Below the pieces are notes generated by a model, which had not been told where the DNA came from, did no database searches, and saw only the letters and a program-made list of their open reading frames with translations. DNA of 64,000 bases. Source: Streptomyces sp. 846.5 (GTDB taxonomy: Bacteria > Actinomycetota > Actinomycetes > Streptomycetales > Streptomycetaceae). Shown piece after piece: positions 17,427 through 26,201 of the stretch. Positions within the stretch are counted from its first letter, which is position 1, and each line of letters opens with the position of its first letter. A program made the position numbers and the translations under genes. The stretch is taken from positions 1,814,555 to 1,878,554 of the forward strand of contig NZ_SOBN01000001.1 in NCBI RefSeq assembly GCF_004365705.1, in the 5' to 3' direction.

Positions 17427-18602
17427 TCATCCGAGCCCGGCCGTGAACTTCCCGAGCCGGGTGAGTCCTTCGCGGAGGTCGTCCGTCGACGCCGCGTAGG
17501 AGAGACGGACGTGCGTCTCCGCCGTGTGCTCGCCGAAGTCCCTCCCTGGGGTGAGGGCGACGTGCGCCTCCTGGAGCGCTCGCTCGCAGAACTCCCAGGA
17601 GCTGAGCCCGGTGCCGCTCACGTCGAAGTAGACGTAGAACGCACCGTCGGGCGGAACGGGGACCGGCAGTCCGATCCGCGCCAGGCCGTCCAGGACCAGC
17701 GCACGCCGCTCACCGAACTCGACCCGGCGCGCCTCGCAGACCGCGAGGGACTCGGGGGTGAAGCAGGCCAGGGCGGCGTGCTGCGCAGGGGCGGAGGCGC
17801 AGAGGAAGTAGTTCTGGGCCAGCCGCTCCATCGCCGGCACCAGGGCCTCGGGGACGACGCACCAGCCCAGCCTCCAACCGGTCATGCCGAAGTACTTCGA
17901 GAAGCTGTTGATGACCACGGCGTCGGGGTCGGACGACAGCACGCTGCGCGGTGGCCTGCCCCGGTCGTCGTGGTCGCTCAGGTCGAGGTAGATCTCGTCG
18001 ACGATGCGCCACGCGTCGCGCTCGCGCGCCAGGCTGCAGATCGCGGCCAGTTCCTCGGCCGGGACCGAGGTGCCGGTCGGGTTCGACGGAGTGGCGATCA
18101 TGATCCCGCGGGTCCGGTCCGTCCAGCCCGACCGCACCGACCCGGCGTCCAGTTGAAACCGTGTCGCTGCGGTGGTCGGAGCGAGCGTGACGCGGCCGCC
18201 GAAGCTCTCGATGATCTGCCGGTTGCAGGGGTACGATGGGTCTCCGATGATCACCTCGTCACCCGGGTCGACCAGGACGGCGGCGGCCAGCACCAGGGCG
18301 GCGGACGCCCCCGCGGTCACCACGACCCGGGCCGGGTCGACCTCGACGCCATGCCGGTCGCGGTAGAACCCCGCGATCGCCTGCCTCAACGCGGGCAGCC
18401 CGAGGGCCGCCGTGTAGGTCATCGGCCTTCCGTCCATGACCTCGCGCATCGCCTCCCGGACGGCCGGGGGCGCGCCGAAGTCCGGTTCGCCGATGCTGAG
18501 TTTGACGACGTGGTGCCCCTGGGCCTCCAGCGCCGCGGCCTGTTTGCCAAACTCCATCGCATGGAACGGGGCGACGGCCTCCGCGCGTTGCGAGATCCTC
18601 AT
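17427..18602 (-). CDS. PLP-dependent aminotransferase, class I/II
   Basis: ATG 18602 overlaps the stop of the upstream gene (ATGA), giving 391 residues. Fold-type I motifs are LSIGEPDFGAPPAVR near residue 35, YTAALGLPALR, TAGASAALVLA, the TPSNPTG cofactor segment, DEIYLDLS, and the PLP lysine in INSFSKYFGMTGWRLGW. The C-terminal LSYAASTDDLREGL carries the carboxylate-binding Arg region. It resembles aspartate, alanine or aromatic aminotransferases of the AspC subgroup. Co-transcription with a ketopantoate-reductase-like gene and a divergent AsnC regulator points to amino-acid metabolism, but the substrate is unknown. Confidence 0.9.
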   Translation of the reverse strand: MRISQRAEAVAPFHAMEFGKQAAALEAQGHHVVKLSIGEPDFGAPPAVREAMREVMDGRPMTYTAALGLPALRQAIAGFYRDRHGVEVDPARVVVTAGASAALVLAAAVLVDPGDEVIIGDPSYPCNRQIIESFGGRVTLAPTTAATRFQLDAGSVRSGWTDRTRGIMIATPSNPTGTSVPAEELAAICSLARERDAWRIVDEIYLDLSDHDDRGRPPRSVLSSDPDAVVINSFSKYFGMTGWRLGWCVVPEALVPAMERLAQNYFLCASAPAQHAALACFTPESLAVCEARRVEFGERRALVLDGLARIGLPVPVPPDGAFYVYFDVSGTGLSSWEFCERALQEAHVALTPGRDFGEHTAETHVRLSYAASTDDLREGLTRLGKFTAGLG

Positions 18603-19510
18603 GCCACGGCCTCCGTGTCGATCGCTGCCAGCAGTGCCAGGACGAACCGGTTGGCCGGAACGTCGACGCCATGACGTTCGGCGGCTCGCACCACGGCTCC
18701 GGTGAGGGCATCGGATTCGAGGGGGCGACCGGCGAGGCGGTCCTCCCGCATCGAGGTGGTGCTGCCCTCGGGTACGTGCTGGAGCCAGTGCACGGCGCGT
18801 TCGACATGATCGTCGGTCAGCGCGGCGCCGTCCGCCCGGCCGACTTCGACGGCCTCGGTCATGATACGTCGGGCGATGCGCTCGATTCCGGGGTCGCGCA
18901 TGACCTCCGCACGCCGGCCGGTCAGGGCGGTCAGCGGGTTCGCGGTGATGTTGGTGAGCAGCTTCGCCCACGCGACGGTCTTCAGGTCGGCCTCGGTGGA
19001 GGTGCGCATCCGGCCGGCGTTCAGCTCGGCGGCGAGTGCGGCAGCGGCCGAATCGTCCGGCAGAGCGAGGTCGAGCGCGCCGACCCGCCGCAGGACCGCC
19101 CGTCCGGGTGCCGTGCGCTCGACGTTGAGGTAGACGACGCCCGGCACGATGCGGGCCGGCCCGACGTAGGGCAGGACCCGCTCGCGGTGCTCCACGCCGT
19201 TCTGTGCGACCAGCACCGTGGCGCCGGGGTGCGCGAGGGCGCGCAACCAGTCCGCGACCGCTGCGGTGTGGTGCGCCTTCACAGCGACGATCGCGGTGCC
19301 GTGCCCGGCGATGTCCGCCGGTTCGGTCGCATGGCGAACGGGCCAGGCCTCCGTGCTGCCGTCCTCGGTGATCTCGATGCGGTCGACGGGCTGCCGCCCG
19401 CCACAGAGGGTGACCGACCGGCCCGCCCGGGCCAGCGCGGAGGCCAGGGACAGGCCGATCGCGCCCGCTCCGATGACCGCCACGGGTCGCTCGCTCGGGA
19501 GTGGGTTCAT
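18599..19510 (-). CDS. Ketopantoate reductase-like protein (PanE/ApbA family)
   Basis: Start ATG 19510 (MNPLPSERPVAVIGAGAIGL) gives 303 residues. The N-terminal NADPH Rossmann motif is VIGAGAIGLSLASALARAG. VAVKAHH and AQNGVEHRE follow the pattern of 2-dehydropantoate 2-reductase, and the all-alpha C-terminal domain includes AWAKLLTNITANPLTAL with the catalytic Lys. STTSMREDRLAGRPLE is close to the family SSMLQD segment. It could make pantoate or be one of the many ApbA-family reductases with other 2-oxo acids; the coupled aminotransferase makes a linked amino/oxo/hydroxy acid conversion plausible. It starts the two-gene operon opposite the AsnC regulator. Confidence 0.86.
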   Translation of the reverse strand: MNPLPSERPVAVIGAGAIGLSLASALARAGRSVTLCGGRQPVDRIEITEDGSTEAWPVRHATEPADIAGHGTAIVAVKAHHTAAVADWLRALAHPGATVLVAQNGVEHRERVLPYVGPARIVPGVVYLNVERTAPGRAVLRRVGALDLALPDDSAAAALAAELNAGRMRTSTEADLKTVAWAKLLTNITANPLTALTGRRAEVMRDPGIERIARRIMTEAVEVGRADGAALTDDHVERAVHWLQHVPEGSTTSMREDRLAGRPLESDALTGAVVRAAERHGVDVPANRFVLALLAAIDTEAVA

Positions 19511-19620
19511 GGTGTCTTCCCTCCATGTCGTCCTGACAAGAAGGAAGAGTAGGCAGATTCCGCCCAAAATTGTTCCTGTCTTTGCCCCATAATCCCGACC
19601 CATAGGGAAGAATCTTCTCC

Positions 19621-20073
19621 ATGGATGCCATGGATCGGAAGATTCTTGCTGAGCTGCAGCAGGACGGCCGCCTGACCGTGACCGAGCTGGCCGCCCGGGT
19701 GCAGCTGAGCGTCTCGCCATGCCACCGGCGCGTGCGCGATCTCGAACGCAGCGGCGCGATCCGCGGCTACCGAGCGGTCGTGGACCCGTCCGCCGTCGGT
19801 CTGGACTTCGAGGCCCTGGTCTTCGCCACCCTGCGGTGGGAGGACCGCGACACCGTCGCCAACTTCGAGCAGGCCGTATCCGCGATCCCGCACGTACTCC
19901 AGGCGCAGCGCCTGTTCGGCGAACCCGACTACCTGCTGCGCGTGGTGACCGCCGACCTGGCGGCCTTCCAGCAGCTCTACGACCAGCAGCTGACCATCCT
20001 CCCGGGCGTCCAGCGCCTCACCTCCACCCTCGTCATGAAGGACGTCGTCAACGACCGCCCACTCCCCGGGTAA
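19621..20073 (+). CDS. Lrp/AsnC-family transcriptional regulator
   Basis: The 150-residue protein has an AsnC-type helix-turn-helix (about 4-60: LAELQQDGRLTVTELAARVQ, LSVSPCHRRVRDLERSGAI) and a C-terminal RAM domain (about 70-140) with GEPDYLLRVV, the ligand-sensing loop. It is transcribed away from the reductase/aminotransferase pair across a 110-base gap that is AT-richer than its surroundings, so it very likely controls that pair in response to an amino acid. GAAGA-A-TCTTC (19607-19617) overlaps its ribosome site and could allow autoregulation. An alternative ATG at 19630 would remove three residues. Confidence 0.9.
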   Translation: MDAMDRKILAELQQDGRLTVTELAARVQLSVSPCHRRVRDLERSGAIRGYRAVVDPSAVGLDFEALVFATLRWEDRDTVANFEQAVSAIPHVLQAQRLFGEPDYLLRVVTADLAAFQQLYDQQLTILPGVQRLTSTLVMKDVVNDRPLPG

Positions 20074-20101
20074 CTCGCGGGTCCGGTGAAGCGTGGGCCC
20101 G

Positions 20102-21625
20102 TCACGGTCGTCCGAGGCCCCGCGCGGGAGTGTCGCCGTAGAGCGCGGCCAGGTCGATCAGGAGCAGGTCACTGCGTCGGGTCGCGGCTTGCAGCACGTC
20201 GGAGTGGAAGCCGTGGAGGGAGTACAGAGCCAGGGCGGCGTCCTTGGTGTGGTGGCCCAGGTCGGCCATGCGGGTACGGATGTATTCAAGCCGTTCCACG
20301 TCGTGCAGGCCGCGGGGTTGGATGGTCGCCTTGGCCTCTCCGATCAAGGAGATCCGGGCATGGGCCGACTGGGGGCGCTCTCCCGGTGCGAGCCCCAGGA
20401 CGTCGACCTCGTGCTTGGTCCGCCCCGCCGGGTCGGGCACTTCGGTGGAACCCACGGCACCGAGGTGCAGTGAGGTCTCGTCGGGGGCGTAGGCGCGAGT
20501 CCAGTGGCGAGCCAGCTCCTCGAAATGCGGTCCGAGGATCTTGGAGTGAAACGTCGGGCGGGACTCCTGCCATGCCTGCCCGGCACGGCCATGCTCGACC
20601 ATATCCACCAACGGCAGCGTGACCAGCTGGTTGAATCGGATGACCGGGTCGGCGACGGTGATCACGGGATTGCGCGCCTTCAGGAGGTCCTGCTCCTTGC
20701 GCAGGTAGCCGGTCGACTCCAGTACCTCCAACGGTGCTACCACAGCAGAACGTTGACGCTCCAGCAGACCACCGATGCGCGCCGGGGTCGAGGCGCCGTT
20801 CGCGACCGCGGAAAGCAGGTCGTAGTACAGGGTGCGGTGGGTGATCCGCGGGTCCTCACGCAGCAGGAACTCCGCCTCCACCCGCGAATACAGCGCACGT
20901 CCCGGGTCGAGCAGCGTGCGCTGGACCCAGCCGTCGAACTCCGCCAGGCTCTGTGGACTCGCCCCGGGCGCCAGCGGCCGGTACCCGGGAGCGCCGCCCA
21001 GGCAGGCATCCACCAGCAGCGCCGTCTCCGCGTCCTGGATCTGCCAGTGCGACCGTGAGGTGCGGTAGTCGAACGCGGGCATGCGCAGGTCCAGCACCGC
21101 TCGGCCACGCAGCGGCTTGGTCCCCGACAGCAGCTCGCTCATCACGCTCATCGCCGACCCGCACAGGACGATCCGCCCACCAGGAGCCTTCAGCGACTGC
21201 GAGCGGTCGTAGAGCAGCTGCAGCAACCCGGGAATCTCCGGGGAGTGCTGCAGCAGGTACGGCAGCTCGTCGATCACCAGCAGAGGCGCGCCGGGCGCAC
21301 GGTTGACCACATCCAGGGCCGTGGCCAGCACCTCCTCCCAGCCGCCCAGCCGCAGGGCCCCCGCCGGCACGCCTGCATGCGCTGCCACCGCCTCACTGAA
21401 CCGCTGCAGCGAAAGGACCCGCCCCTCCTCCTGCACCGCTGCCAGATACAGCCCCCCAGCAGCCTCTGTGAGCGCCTCCAATAGGAACGACTTCCCGTTG
21501 CGCCGCCGCCCCGACACAATCGCCAACCGCAATTGCGAGGCGGGGTCCTGCACGAACTCCTGCAGCAGCCCCCACTCCCGGTCCCGATCCAGGACCCGCG
21601 CCGGTTTCCGCAGCAGTTCACTCAT
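20102..21625 (-). CDS. AAA ATPase with C-terminal nuclease-like region (ATPase_2/DUF234 type)
   Basis: ATG 21625, with GGAG eight bases upstream, gives 507 residues; a GTG at 21646 is an alternative. The N-terminal ATPase has Walker A SGRRRNGKSFLL (near residue 37) and Walker B LLVIDELPYLL. The middle holds a helix-turn-helix-like segment (ARIGGLLERQRSAVVAPLEVLESTGYL). The C-terminus (about 380-500) has HFEELARHW, EVDVLGL and LIGEAKAT, the D...ExK spacing of a PD-(D/E)xK nuclease. These archaeal-type ATPases are common in mobile or stress-related islands, and their role is not known. A second member is at 26202. It lies between AsnC and TetR genes with an AT-rich upstream region. Confidence 0.8.
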   Translation of the reverse strand: MSELLRKPARVLDRDREWGLLQEFVQDPASQLRLAIVSGRRRNGKSFLLEALTEAAGGLYLAAVQEEGRVLSLQRFSEAVAAHAGVPAGALRLGGWEEVLATALDVVNRAPGAPLLVIDELPYLLQHSPEIPGLLQLLYDRSQSLKAPGGRIVLCGSAMSVMSELLSGTKPLRGRAVLDLRMPAFDYRTSRSHWQIQDAETALLVDACLGGAPGYRPLAPGASPQSLAEFDGWVQRTLLDPGRALYSRVEAEFLLREDPRITHRTLYYDLLSAVANGASTPARIGGLLERQRSAVVAPLEVLESTGYLRKEQDLLKARNPVITVADPVIRFNQLVTLPLVDMVEHGRAGQAWQESRPTFHSKILGPHFEELARHWTRAYAPDETSLHLGAVGSTEVPDPAGRTKHEVDVLGLAPGERPQSAHARISLIGEAKATIQPRGLHDVERLEYIRTRMADLGHHTKDAALALYSLHGFHSDVLQAATRRSDLLLIDLAALYGDTPARGLGRP

Positions 21626-21734
21626 GCCAGCTCCGAATCCGTTCACTCATACATATACGCATTTCGTTAGGGTCTACCTTAACATGATGAGAGGGATGGT
21701 GGCGACACCACCGGCGACGCCCTGCGACACATAT
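21626..21734. other. AT-rich promoter region of the ATPase gene
   Basis: About 100 bases with much lower GC than average, including ACATATACGCATTTCGTTAG near 21650-21670. It separates the leftward ATPase gene from the rightward tetR gene. The region before the second ATPase gene (27639-27700) has similar composition and shares a TATACATA/ACATATAC-like stretch near the start. Confidence 0.4.
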
Positions 21735-21747
21735 TGACGGAGCGTCA
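21735..21747. promoter_or_regulatory. TGACG-N3-CGTCA palindrome, TetR-type operator
   Basis: TGACG, GAG, CGTCA: the same 5-3-5 palindrome as at 2523-2535, with an identical ATTGACGG left flank. It lies upstream of the tetR-P450 operon and can overlap a TTGACG -35 element. Confidence 0.55.
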
Positions 21748-21765
21748 GGTATGCGGGAGTCTGGA

Positions 21766-21789
21766 TTTATATCGGGGACCCGATATAAA
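21766..21789. promoter_or_regulatory. Perfect 11-bp-arm palindrome at tetR promoter
   Basis: TTTATATCGGG (21766-21776) is followed after two bases by its exact complement (21779-21789), a 24-base perfect dyad just before the tetR start. An AT-rich operator of this size and place is typical for TetR autoregulation. It argues against translation starting at the upstream ATG 21751, which would put the operator inside the gene. Confidence 0.7.
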
Positions 21790-21813
21790 CCGCTCGACCC
21801 GGGGATGCCGCCC

Positions 21814-22446
21814 ATGGCCCGCAGCCAGGAGCAGCGCAAGTCGGAGACCAGGGCGCGGCTGATCGACGCCGCCGCCGAGCTCTTTGCCCGTAAGGGGTTC
21901 CATGCTGTCTCGGCCGAGGCGGTGGGCGAGGCGGCGGGGCGGACGACCGGTGCGCTGTACAGCCACTTCGGCGGCAAGGAAGGGCTGCTGCTTGCCCTGC
22001 TGGAAGTCTGGAAGGAGCGCACCGCCGAGGAGTTGTCGATGCGGCTGGCCGGGCGGGCCGACCCGGCGGAACACTTCGGCGCGATGTGGGGCAGCATCGT
22101 CCGGCCCGTGGCCGACCGCGGGGACGCCTGGCTGCTTCTGGAGCTGGAGCTCTGGCTGAACGGCGCCCGCGGCGGGCCGGGCGGCGACGACCTCGCGCAG
22201 CGGTACGCCGCGACCCGTGCCCAGCTCGGCGAGGGGCTGGCCGACTGGGCGCGGACGGTCGGCCGTCCGCTGCCGTACCCGCCCGCCGAGACCGGGGCCC
22301 TGGTTCTGGGCGTCCTGCTGGGCTGCGCCCTGCAGCACCGGCTCGAGCCCGCGAGCGTTCCCGACGAGATCGTCGTCGGCGCCCTGCGCACCCTGCTCCG
22401 ACTCGACGACCCACCCGACCCGAGGGGAGAGACACGATCGCCATGA
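21814..22446 (+). CDS. TetR-family transcriptional regulator
   Basis: ATG 21814 is nine bases after GGGG; ATG 21805 is also possible. The 210-residue protein has a TetR helix-turn-helix (about 10-56: RLIDAAAELFARKGFHAVS, AVGEAAGRTTGALYSHFGGK) and a helical ligand domain with a TetR_C-like region. Its stop overlaps the P450 start (ATGA), so regulator and enzyme are co-translated. It probably binds one or both palindromes at 21735-21789 and represses the operon until a hydrophobic substrate appears. It may also act at the matching palindrome before the mpaB-like gene near 2523. Confidence 0.9.
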   Translation: MARSQEQRKSETRARLIDAAAELFARKGFHAVSAEAVGEAAGRTTGALYSHFGGKEGLLLALLEVWKERTAEELSMRLAGRADPAEHFGAMWGSIVRPVADRGDAWLLLELELWLNGARGGPGGDDLAQRYAATRAQLGEGLADWARTVGRPLPYPPAETGALVLGVLLGCALQHRLEPASVPDEIVVGALRTLLRLDDPPDPRGETRSP

Positions 22447-23657
22447 CCACCACCACCGGCATCAACCTGCTCGAAGACACCTGGGCCCGCGAGATACCCC
22501 ACGACCAGTTCGCCCGACTCCGTCACGAGGACCCGGTGCACTGGCACGAAATCCCCGGCCACCAGGGCTTCTTCGCGGTCACCCGGCACGAGGACATCAT
22601 CGCCGCGAGCCGCAATCCGGAGCTCTGGTCCGTCGAGACGGGCTCGTTCTTCATCCGCGACCAGACCCCGGAGGCGCTGGAGAGCCTGGCGCTGACCCTC
22701 GTCGGCATGGACCCGCCCAAGCACACCCGGATGCGGCAACTGGTGAGCACCGCCTTCTCACCGCGGATGATCCGCAAACTCACCCGGGACATCGAGCGGC
22801 GGGCCGCCCTGCTCGCCGAGTCCGTCGCCGCCAAGGGCGGACGGGTCGAGTTCGTCGAGGAGATCGCGGCCCGGCTGCCGCTGCAGATCATCTGCGAGAT
22901 GGTCGGCGTCCAAGCCGCCGACGAGGACCGGATCTTCGACTGGAGCAACCGGATGGTCGGCTTCCAGGACCCGGACTTCCGCACCAGCGAGGAGGACGGC
23001 CAGAACGCGGCAGTCGAGATCTACGCCTACTGCGACGCCTTGGCCGCCGACCGCCTCAAGGAACCCCGCGACGACATCATCAGCGCGCTGGTGCACGCCG
23101 AGGTGGACGGGGAGCGGATGAGCACGCACGAGATCGACATGTTCTTCGTGACGCTCTGCGTCGCGGGCAACGAGACCACCCGCAACCTGCTCGCCGGCAC
23201 CCTGCTCAGCCTGATCCAGCACCCCGCCGCCCGCGCCGAACTCGTCGCCGGCATCGACGACGACGCGCTGTGGACCACCGCCACCGAGGAGTTCCTCCGC
23301 TGGAACGGCTCGATCCACAACTTCCGGCGCACCGCCACCCGCGACACCGAGATCCGCGGAATACCGGTCAAGGCCGGACAGAAGGCCGTCCTCTACTACA
23401 CCTCGGCCAACCGCGACGAGTCCGTCTTCATCACCCCCGACGTCTTCGACATCCGCCGCACCCCCAACGAGCACCTCACCTTCGGCGGCGGCGGACCGCA
23501 CTACTGCCTGGGAGCCGGCCTCGCCCGGACCCAGATCAAGTCACTCACCCGGGAGTTGCTACGCCGCCATCCGCACGTCGAGCTGACGGGCGAGCCCCGC
23601 CGGATGCGCTCCGACTTCATCAACGGCATCAAGTACCTCCCTGTCCAGTTTAGTTGA
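22443..23657 (+). CDS. Cytochrome P450 monooxygenase
   Basis: The 404-residue protein has all P450 landmarks. The I-helix oxygen-binding segment is LCVAGNETTRN (near residue 240), the ExxR pair is in TEEFLRW, the meander follows, and the heme loop is FGGGGPHYCLG with Cys near 355. DPPKHTRMRQLVSTAFSPRMI is the conserved C-helix region. The pattern is close to the CYP124/125/142/268-like group that hydroxylates sterol side chains and fatty acids, but assignment to one family needs comparison. No ferredoxin gene is adjacent, so redox partners come from elsewhere. It is translationally coupled to the tetR gene. Confidence 0.93.
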   Translation: MTTTTGINLLEDTWAREIPHDQFARLRHEDPVHWHEIPGHQGFFAVTRHEDIIAASRNPELWSVETGSFFIRDQTPEALESLALTLVGMDPPKHTRMRQLVSTAFSPRMIRKLTRDIERRAALLAESVAAKGGRVEFVEEIAARLPLQIICEMVGVQAADEDRIFDWSNRMVGFQDPDFRTSEEDGQNAAVEIYAYCDALAADRLKEPRDDIISALVHAEVDGERMSTHEIDMFFVTLCVAGNETTRNLLAGTLLSLIQHPAARAELVAGIDDDALWTTATEEFLRWNGSIHNFRRTATRDTEIRGIPVKAGQKAVLYYTSANRDESVFITPDVFDIRRTPNEHLTFGGGGPHYCLGAGLARTQIKSLTRELLRRHPHVELTGEPRRMRSDFINGIKYLPVQFS

Positions 23658-23677
23658 TGCGGCATCACCCAGCGTCA

Positions 23678-23700
23678 CTGGTCGATTCCCCGTCGACCAG
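23678..23700. terminator. Hairpin after the P450 gene
   Basis: CTGGTCGA (23678-23685) pairs perfectly with TCGACCAG (23693-23700) over a seven-base loop, 20 bases after the P450 stop. The remaining space to 23820 holds no gene I can support. Confidence 0.55.
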
Positions 23701-23820
23701 CCGATCGTCACCGACTGGCACACCTCCGCCTCCCAGGCCGTCCCCCGATCGTGCCGACCTTCAGGGAGACCGGGTTCGGGTCGCTGTTGCCGATAGCGAA
23801 GGGCCTGGGCGTCGACGACG

Positions 23821-25113
23821 CTATGGCGCCCGAAGGGTGAGCAGGGTGATCTCGCTGGGCGCGAAGATGCGGAAGGGAGGGCCCCAGAAGCCAGTGCCCC
23901 GGCTGGTGTAGAGCTGGGTCCGCTCGCCGTGCCGGCTCAGGCCGTGCACCACCGGCTGGTCGATCCGGACCAGGAAGTTGAACGGCCAGATCTGCCCGCC
24001 GTGGGTGTGCCCGGAAATCTGCAGGTCGATCCCGGCTCTCGCGGCCTGTCCGACGTACTTGGGCTGGTGGGCGACGAGCAGGACCGGCAGCTCCGGGTCC
24101 GCCCCCGCCAGCGCGCCGACCAGGTTCGCCCGGTGTCCGGCCAGCCCGGAGGACGCCGCGGTCACGTCGTCCACACCGGCGAGCACGAGGCTGTCGCCAC
24201 CCCGCTCGACCACCACATGGCGGTTGTGCAGCGGCTCCCACCCGAGCTCCGCCATGTGGTCGAGCCAGCCCTGGGCCTCGCCGAAGTACTCGTGGTTCCC
24301 GGTGACGTACACCTTGGCCAGCCGTGACCGCATCGTCCCGAGCGGTGCGGCCTGCCCTCGGCGCTGGTCCAGGGTGCCGTCGGCGATGTCGCCGGCGTGG
24401 CAGACCACGTCGGCGTCCAGTTCGTTGACCGCCTCGGCGACCCGGGCCGACCATCCGGCCCGGTCGATCGGTCCGTAGTGGGTGTCGGCCAGCACCACGA
24501 CCCGCGTTCCGTCCAGGCCGTGTCCGAGTCGCGGGACGGTGACGTCCAGCAGCTTGATCCGGGGCAGGCGCATGGCCTCGCCGTACCCCCAGACCAGCAG
24601 TCCGACGGCGACCACCGCGACCACGACGGCCACGATCCTGGACCGGGCCGGGTCGCCGACACCGAGCGCGAACAGCACCAGCCGCAGCAGACCGCCCAGC
24701 GCCGACCAGGCGAACAGCACCCAGACCACCCCGAGCGTGGTGTCCGCGACCCGCGCCGCCCGGTCCAGCCGCCTGCGCCCGTGCCCCCTGACCATCAGCA
24801 CCGGGAAGCCCAGCAGGGCAGCGGCGGCGAAAGCCGTACCGACCAGGACCACTGGGAACGGCCAGTCGGTGCCGGAGGAGAACAGCGTCCACCAGGGCAG
24901 GAAGAATAGGAGCACGAGCACGCCCAGGACGACGAACCCGCCCAGCCACCGCCGCAGACTCCCGACGCCGCCTCCGCCGTCCGCCGCCTGCGACGGCCCG
25001 GTGTCGACCGAAATGTCGGCCTCGGCCGAGGGTCCGAGCACAACGGTGTCTGGTCCTCCGACGCGGGCCGTCCGTGCGACCGGCTCCGACCAGTGGGATT
25101 CGTTGTCTGTCAC
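23821..25113 (-). CDS. Membrane-anchored metallophosphoesterase
   Basis: GTG 25113, behind GAGGGGCAGGG, gives 430 residues. The N-terminus (1-45) is polar. Four to five membrane helices follow (about 55-80, 88-105, 125-150, 160-185). A calcineurin-type phosphoesterase domain then starts at about 205 with the metal motifs VLADTHYG (D, H), CHAGDIADG (GD), TGNHEYFG (GNHE), VAHQPKY and SGHTHGGQIWPF (GHTH). This is the YkuE/YaeI-like membrane phosphodiesterase architecture; some relatives act on lipid-linked phosphates such as UDP-diacylglucosamine. The active-site position relative to the membrane is not certain. It is a single gene, convergent with the P450. Confidence 0.9.
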   Translation of the reverse strand: MTDNESHWSEPVARTARVGGPDTVVLGPSAEADISVDTGPSQAADGGGGVGSLRRWLGGFVVLGVLVLLFFLPWWTLFSSGTDWPFPVVLVGTAFAAAALLGFPVLMVRGHGRRRLDRAARVADTTLGVVWVLFAWSALGGLLRLVLFALGVGDPARSRIVAVVVAVVAVGLLVWGYGEAMRLPRIKLLDVTVPRLGHGLDGTRVVVLADTHYGPIDRAGWSARVAEAVNELDADVVCHAGDIADGTLDQRRGQAAPLGTMRSRLAKVYVTGNHEYFGEAQGWLDHMAELGWEPLHNRHVVVERGGDSLVLAGVDDVTAASSGLAGHRANLVGALAGADPELPVLLVAHQPKYVGQAARAGIDLQISGHTHGGQIWPFNFLVRIDQPVVHGLSRHGERTQLYTSRGTGFWGPPFRIFAPSEITLLTLRAP

Positions 25114-25187
25114 TGCCCTGCCCCTCACATCCGCTGCCCCGCTGATCCCAATCATCCGGCATGCGGGGCCGACACTTGGACGCTCAC

Positions 25188-26120
25188 CTACAAACGCCTG
25201 CGCGACGACGCGGGTGGCAGGCCGCGTAGTTCCCTGGCCAGCGACCGCAACCAGCTTGCCCGGAAGGCTGGTTCGGCAGCCATCCTACGCACCAGCCCTG
25301 TGCGCACCTCAGCGCTGCGTCCGGCGGAGACCAGTGCTCGTGCTTCGGCGAGCGCCGCCCGGTTGTGCGCCCCGCGCTGAGCGGCCAGCACCGAGCGCTG
25401 CCCGCTGTCCTGCTCCTGTCGGAGGTTGTCGTCGTCCAGGTGCCAGCGGGCAGGCGGGAAGCTGTCGGCGGTCTTGTGCTGCACGTTGCCGAGCAGGTGC
25501 CACACGCTACCGTCCAGCGAGATGCTGCTGACCCCCGCGGCCGGCAGGTCCCGCGTCCAGGAGAGGTGCTGATGCCAGCGGCAGGTGTTCGGACTGGTCC
25601 GCTTGCGCGAGGTGACACCCAGGTAGCGCAGCTTGAGGCGGACCGCCGACCACGGCTCGCGAACCTCCTCGACCCAGTCGCGAATCACAGTGTGCAGGGT
25701 GGTGAACGTCCTGCCCATCCACACCAGATCGACCAGCGCTACGGGACGCTGCCGTCGAGCCAGCGCCCGCGGCCCCAGCCCTGCGGCGGCCAAGTGCTCC
25801 CGCAGGCGGCGAAGGTCGCGCGGGGACAGGTCAGCCGGGTCGCGGGTGCAGGACAGGGGGAGCCGCTCCAACCGCCCCTGCCACGATGTCCCGTCCAACG
25901 CGCCACCCAGCAGGTCGAACACACTGTCAGCTGAGCGGCCCACGAACCGCAGGTCCGCGTCCCCGCTGCGCGCCACGACCTTGGCCGCACAGTCCGTCAA
26001 CTCGTCGAGGTACCACAGGCTCGGCATGGGCACCCCGTCCAGCAACACCCCCAACCGATCCGGACGCAGCAGATCCCAGCGGTAGGGCTGCGGCGGAACG
26101 GGCGAATGAGACAGCGGCAT
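25188..26120 (-). CDS. Conserved actinobacterial hypothetical protein
   Basis: The 310-residue protein is assigned a start at ATG 26120 (MPLSHSPVPPQPYRWDLLRP). GTG 26126 is an equally good start by ribosome-site spacing. No signal peptide or helix is seen. Notable segments are LWYLDELTDCAAKVVARSGD, LRFVGRSADSVFDLLGGAL, RPVALVDLVWMGRTFTTLH, LRYLGVTSRKRTSPNTCRW and SLDGSVWHLLGN. The VDLVWMGRTF stretch is faintly like the PRPP loop of phosphoribosyltransferases, but that is a guess. I believe similar proteins are widespread and uncharacterised in streptomycetes. It lies just after the second nuclease-like ATPase gene on the same strand, with an 81-base gap, so co-expression is possible. Confidence 0.72.
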   Translation of the reverse strand: MPLSHSPVPPQPYRWDLLRPDRLGVLLDGVPMPSLWYLDELTDCAAKVVARSGDADLRFVGRSADSVFDLLGGALDGTSWQGRLERLPLSCTRDPADLSPRDLRRLREHLAAAGLGPRALARRQRPVALVDLVWMGRTFTTLHTVIRDWVEEVREPWSAVRLKLRYLGVTSRKRTSPNTCRWHQHLSWTRDLPAAGVSSISLDGSVWHLLGNVQHKTADSFPPARWHLDDDNLRQEQDSGQRSVLAAQRGAHNRAALAEARALVSAGRSAEVRTGLVRRMAAEPAFRASWLRSLARELRGLPPASSRRRL

Positions 26121-26201
26121 GACCACGAGTCCACCACCCGACCGAAGACCGCGCACCCCGTTTTCCGGTGTACCCCATCCAGCAGTCGGCTACGGATCGC
26201 C

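Noticed and set aside
21751-21813. Upstream ATG extension of the TetR gene
   Set aside because: It would place a perfect 24-bp operator inside the coding sequence and has no TetR homology in the added residues.
23708-23820. Possible gene fragment after the P450 (minus-strand frame encoding PRPFAIGNSDPNPVSLKVG)
   Set aside because: Only about 35 codons look protein-like, with no start, no ribosome site and no recognised family; too weak to annotate.
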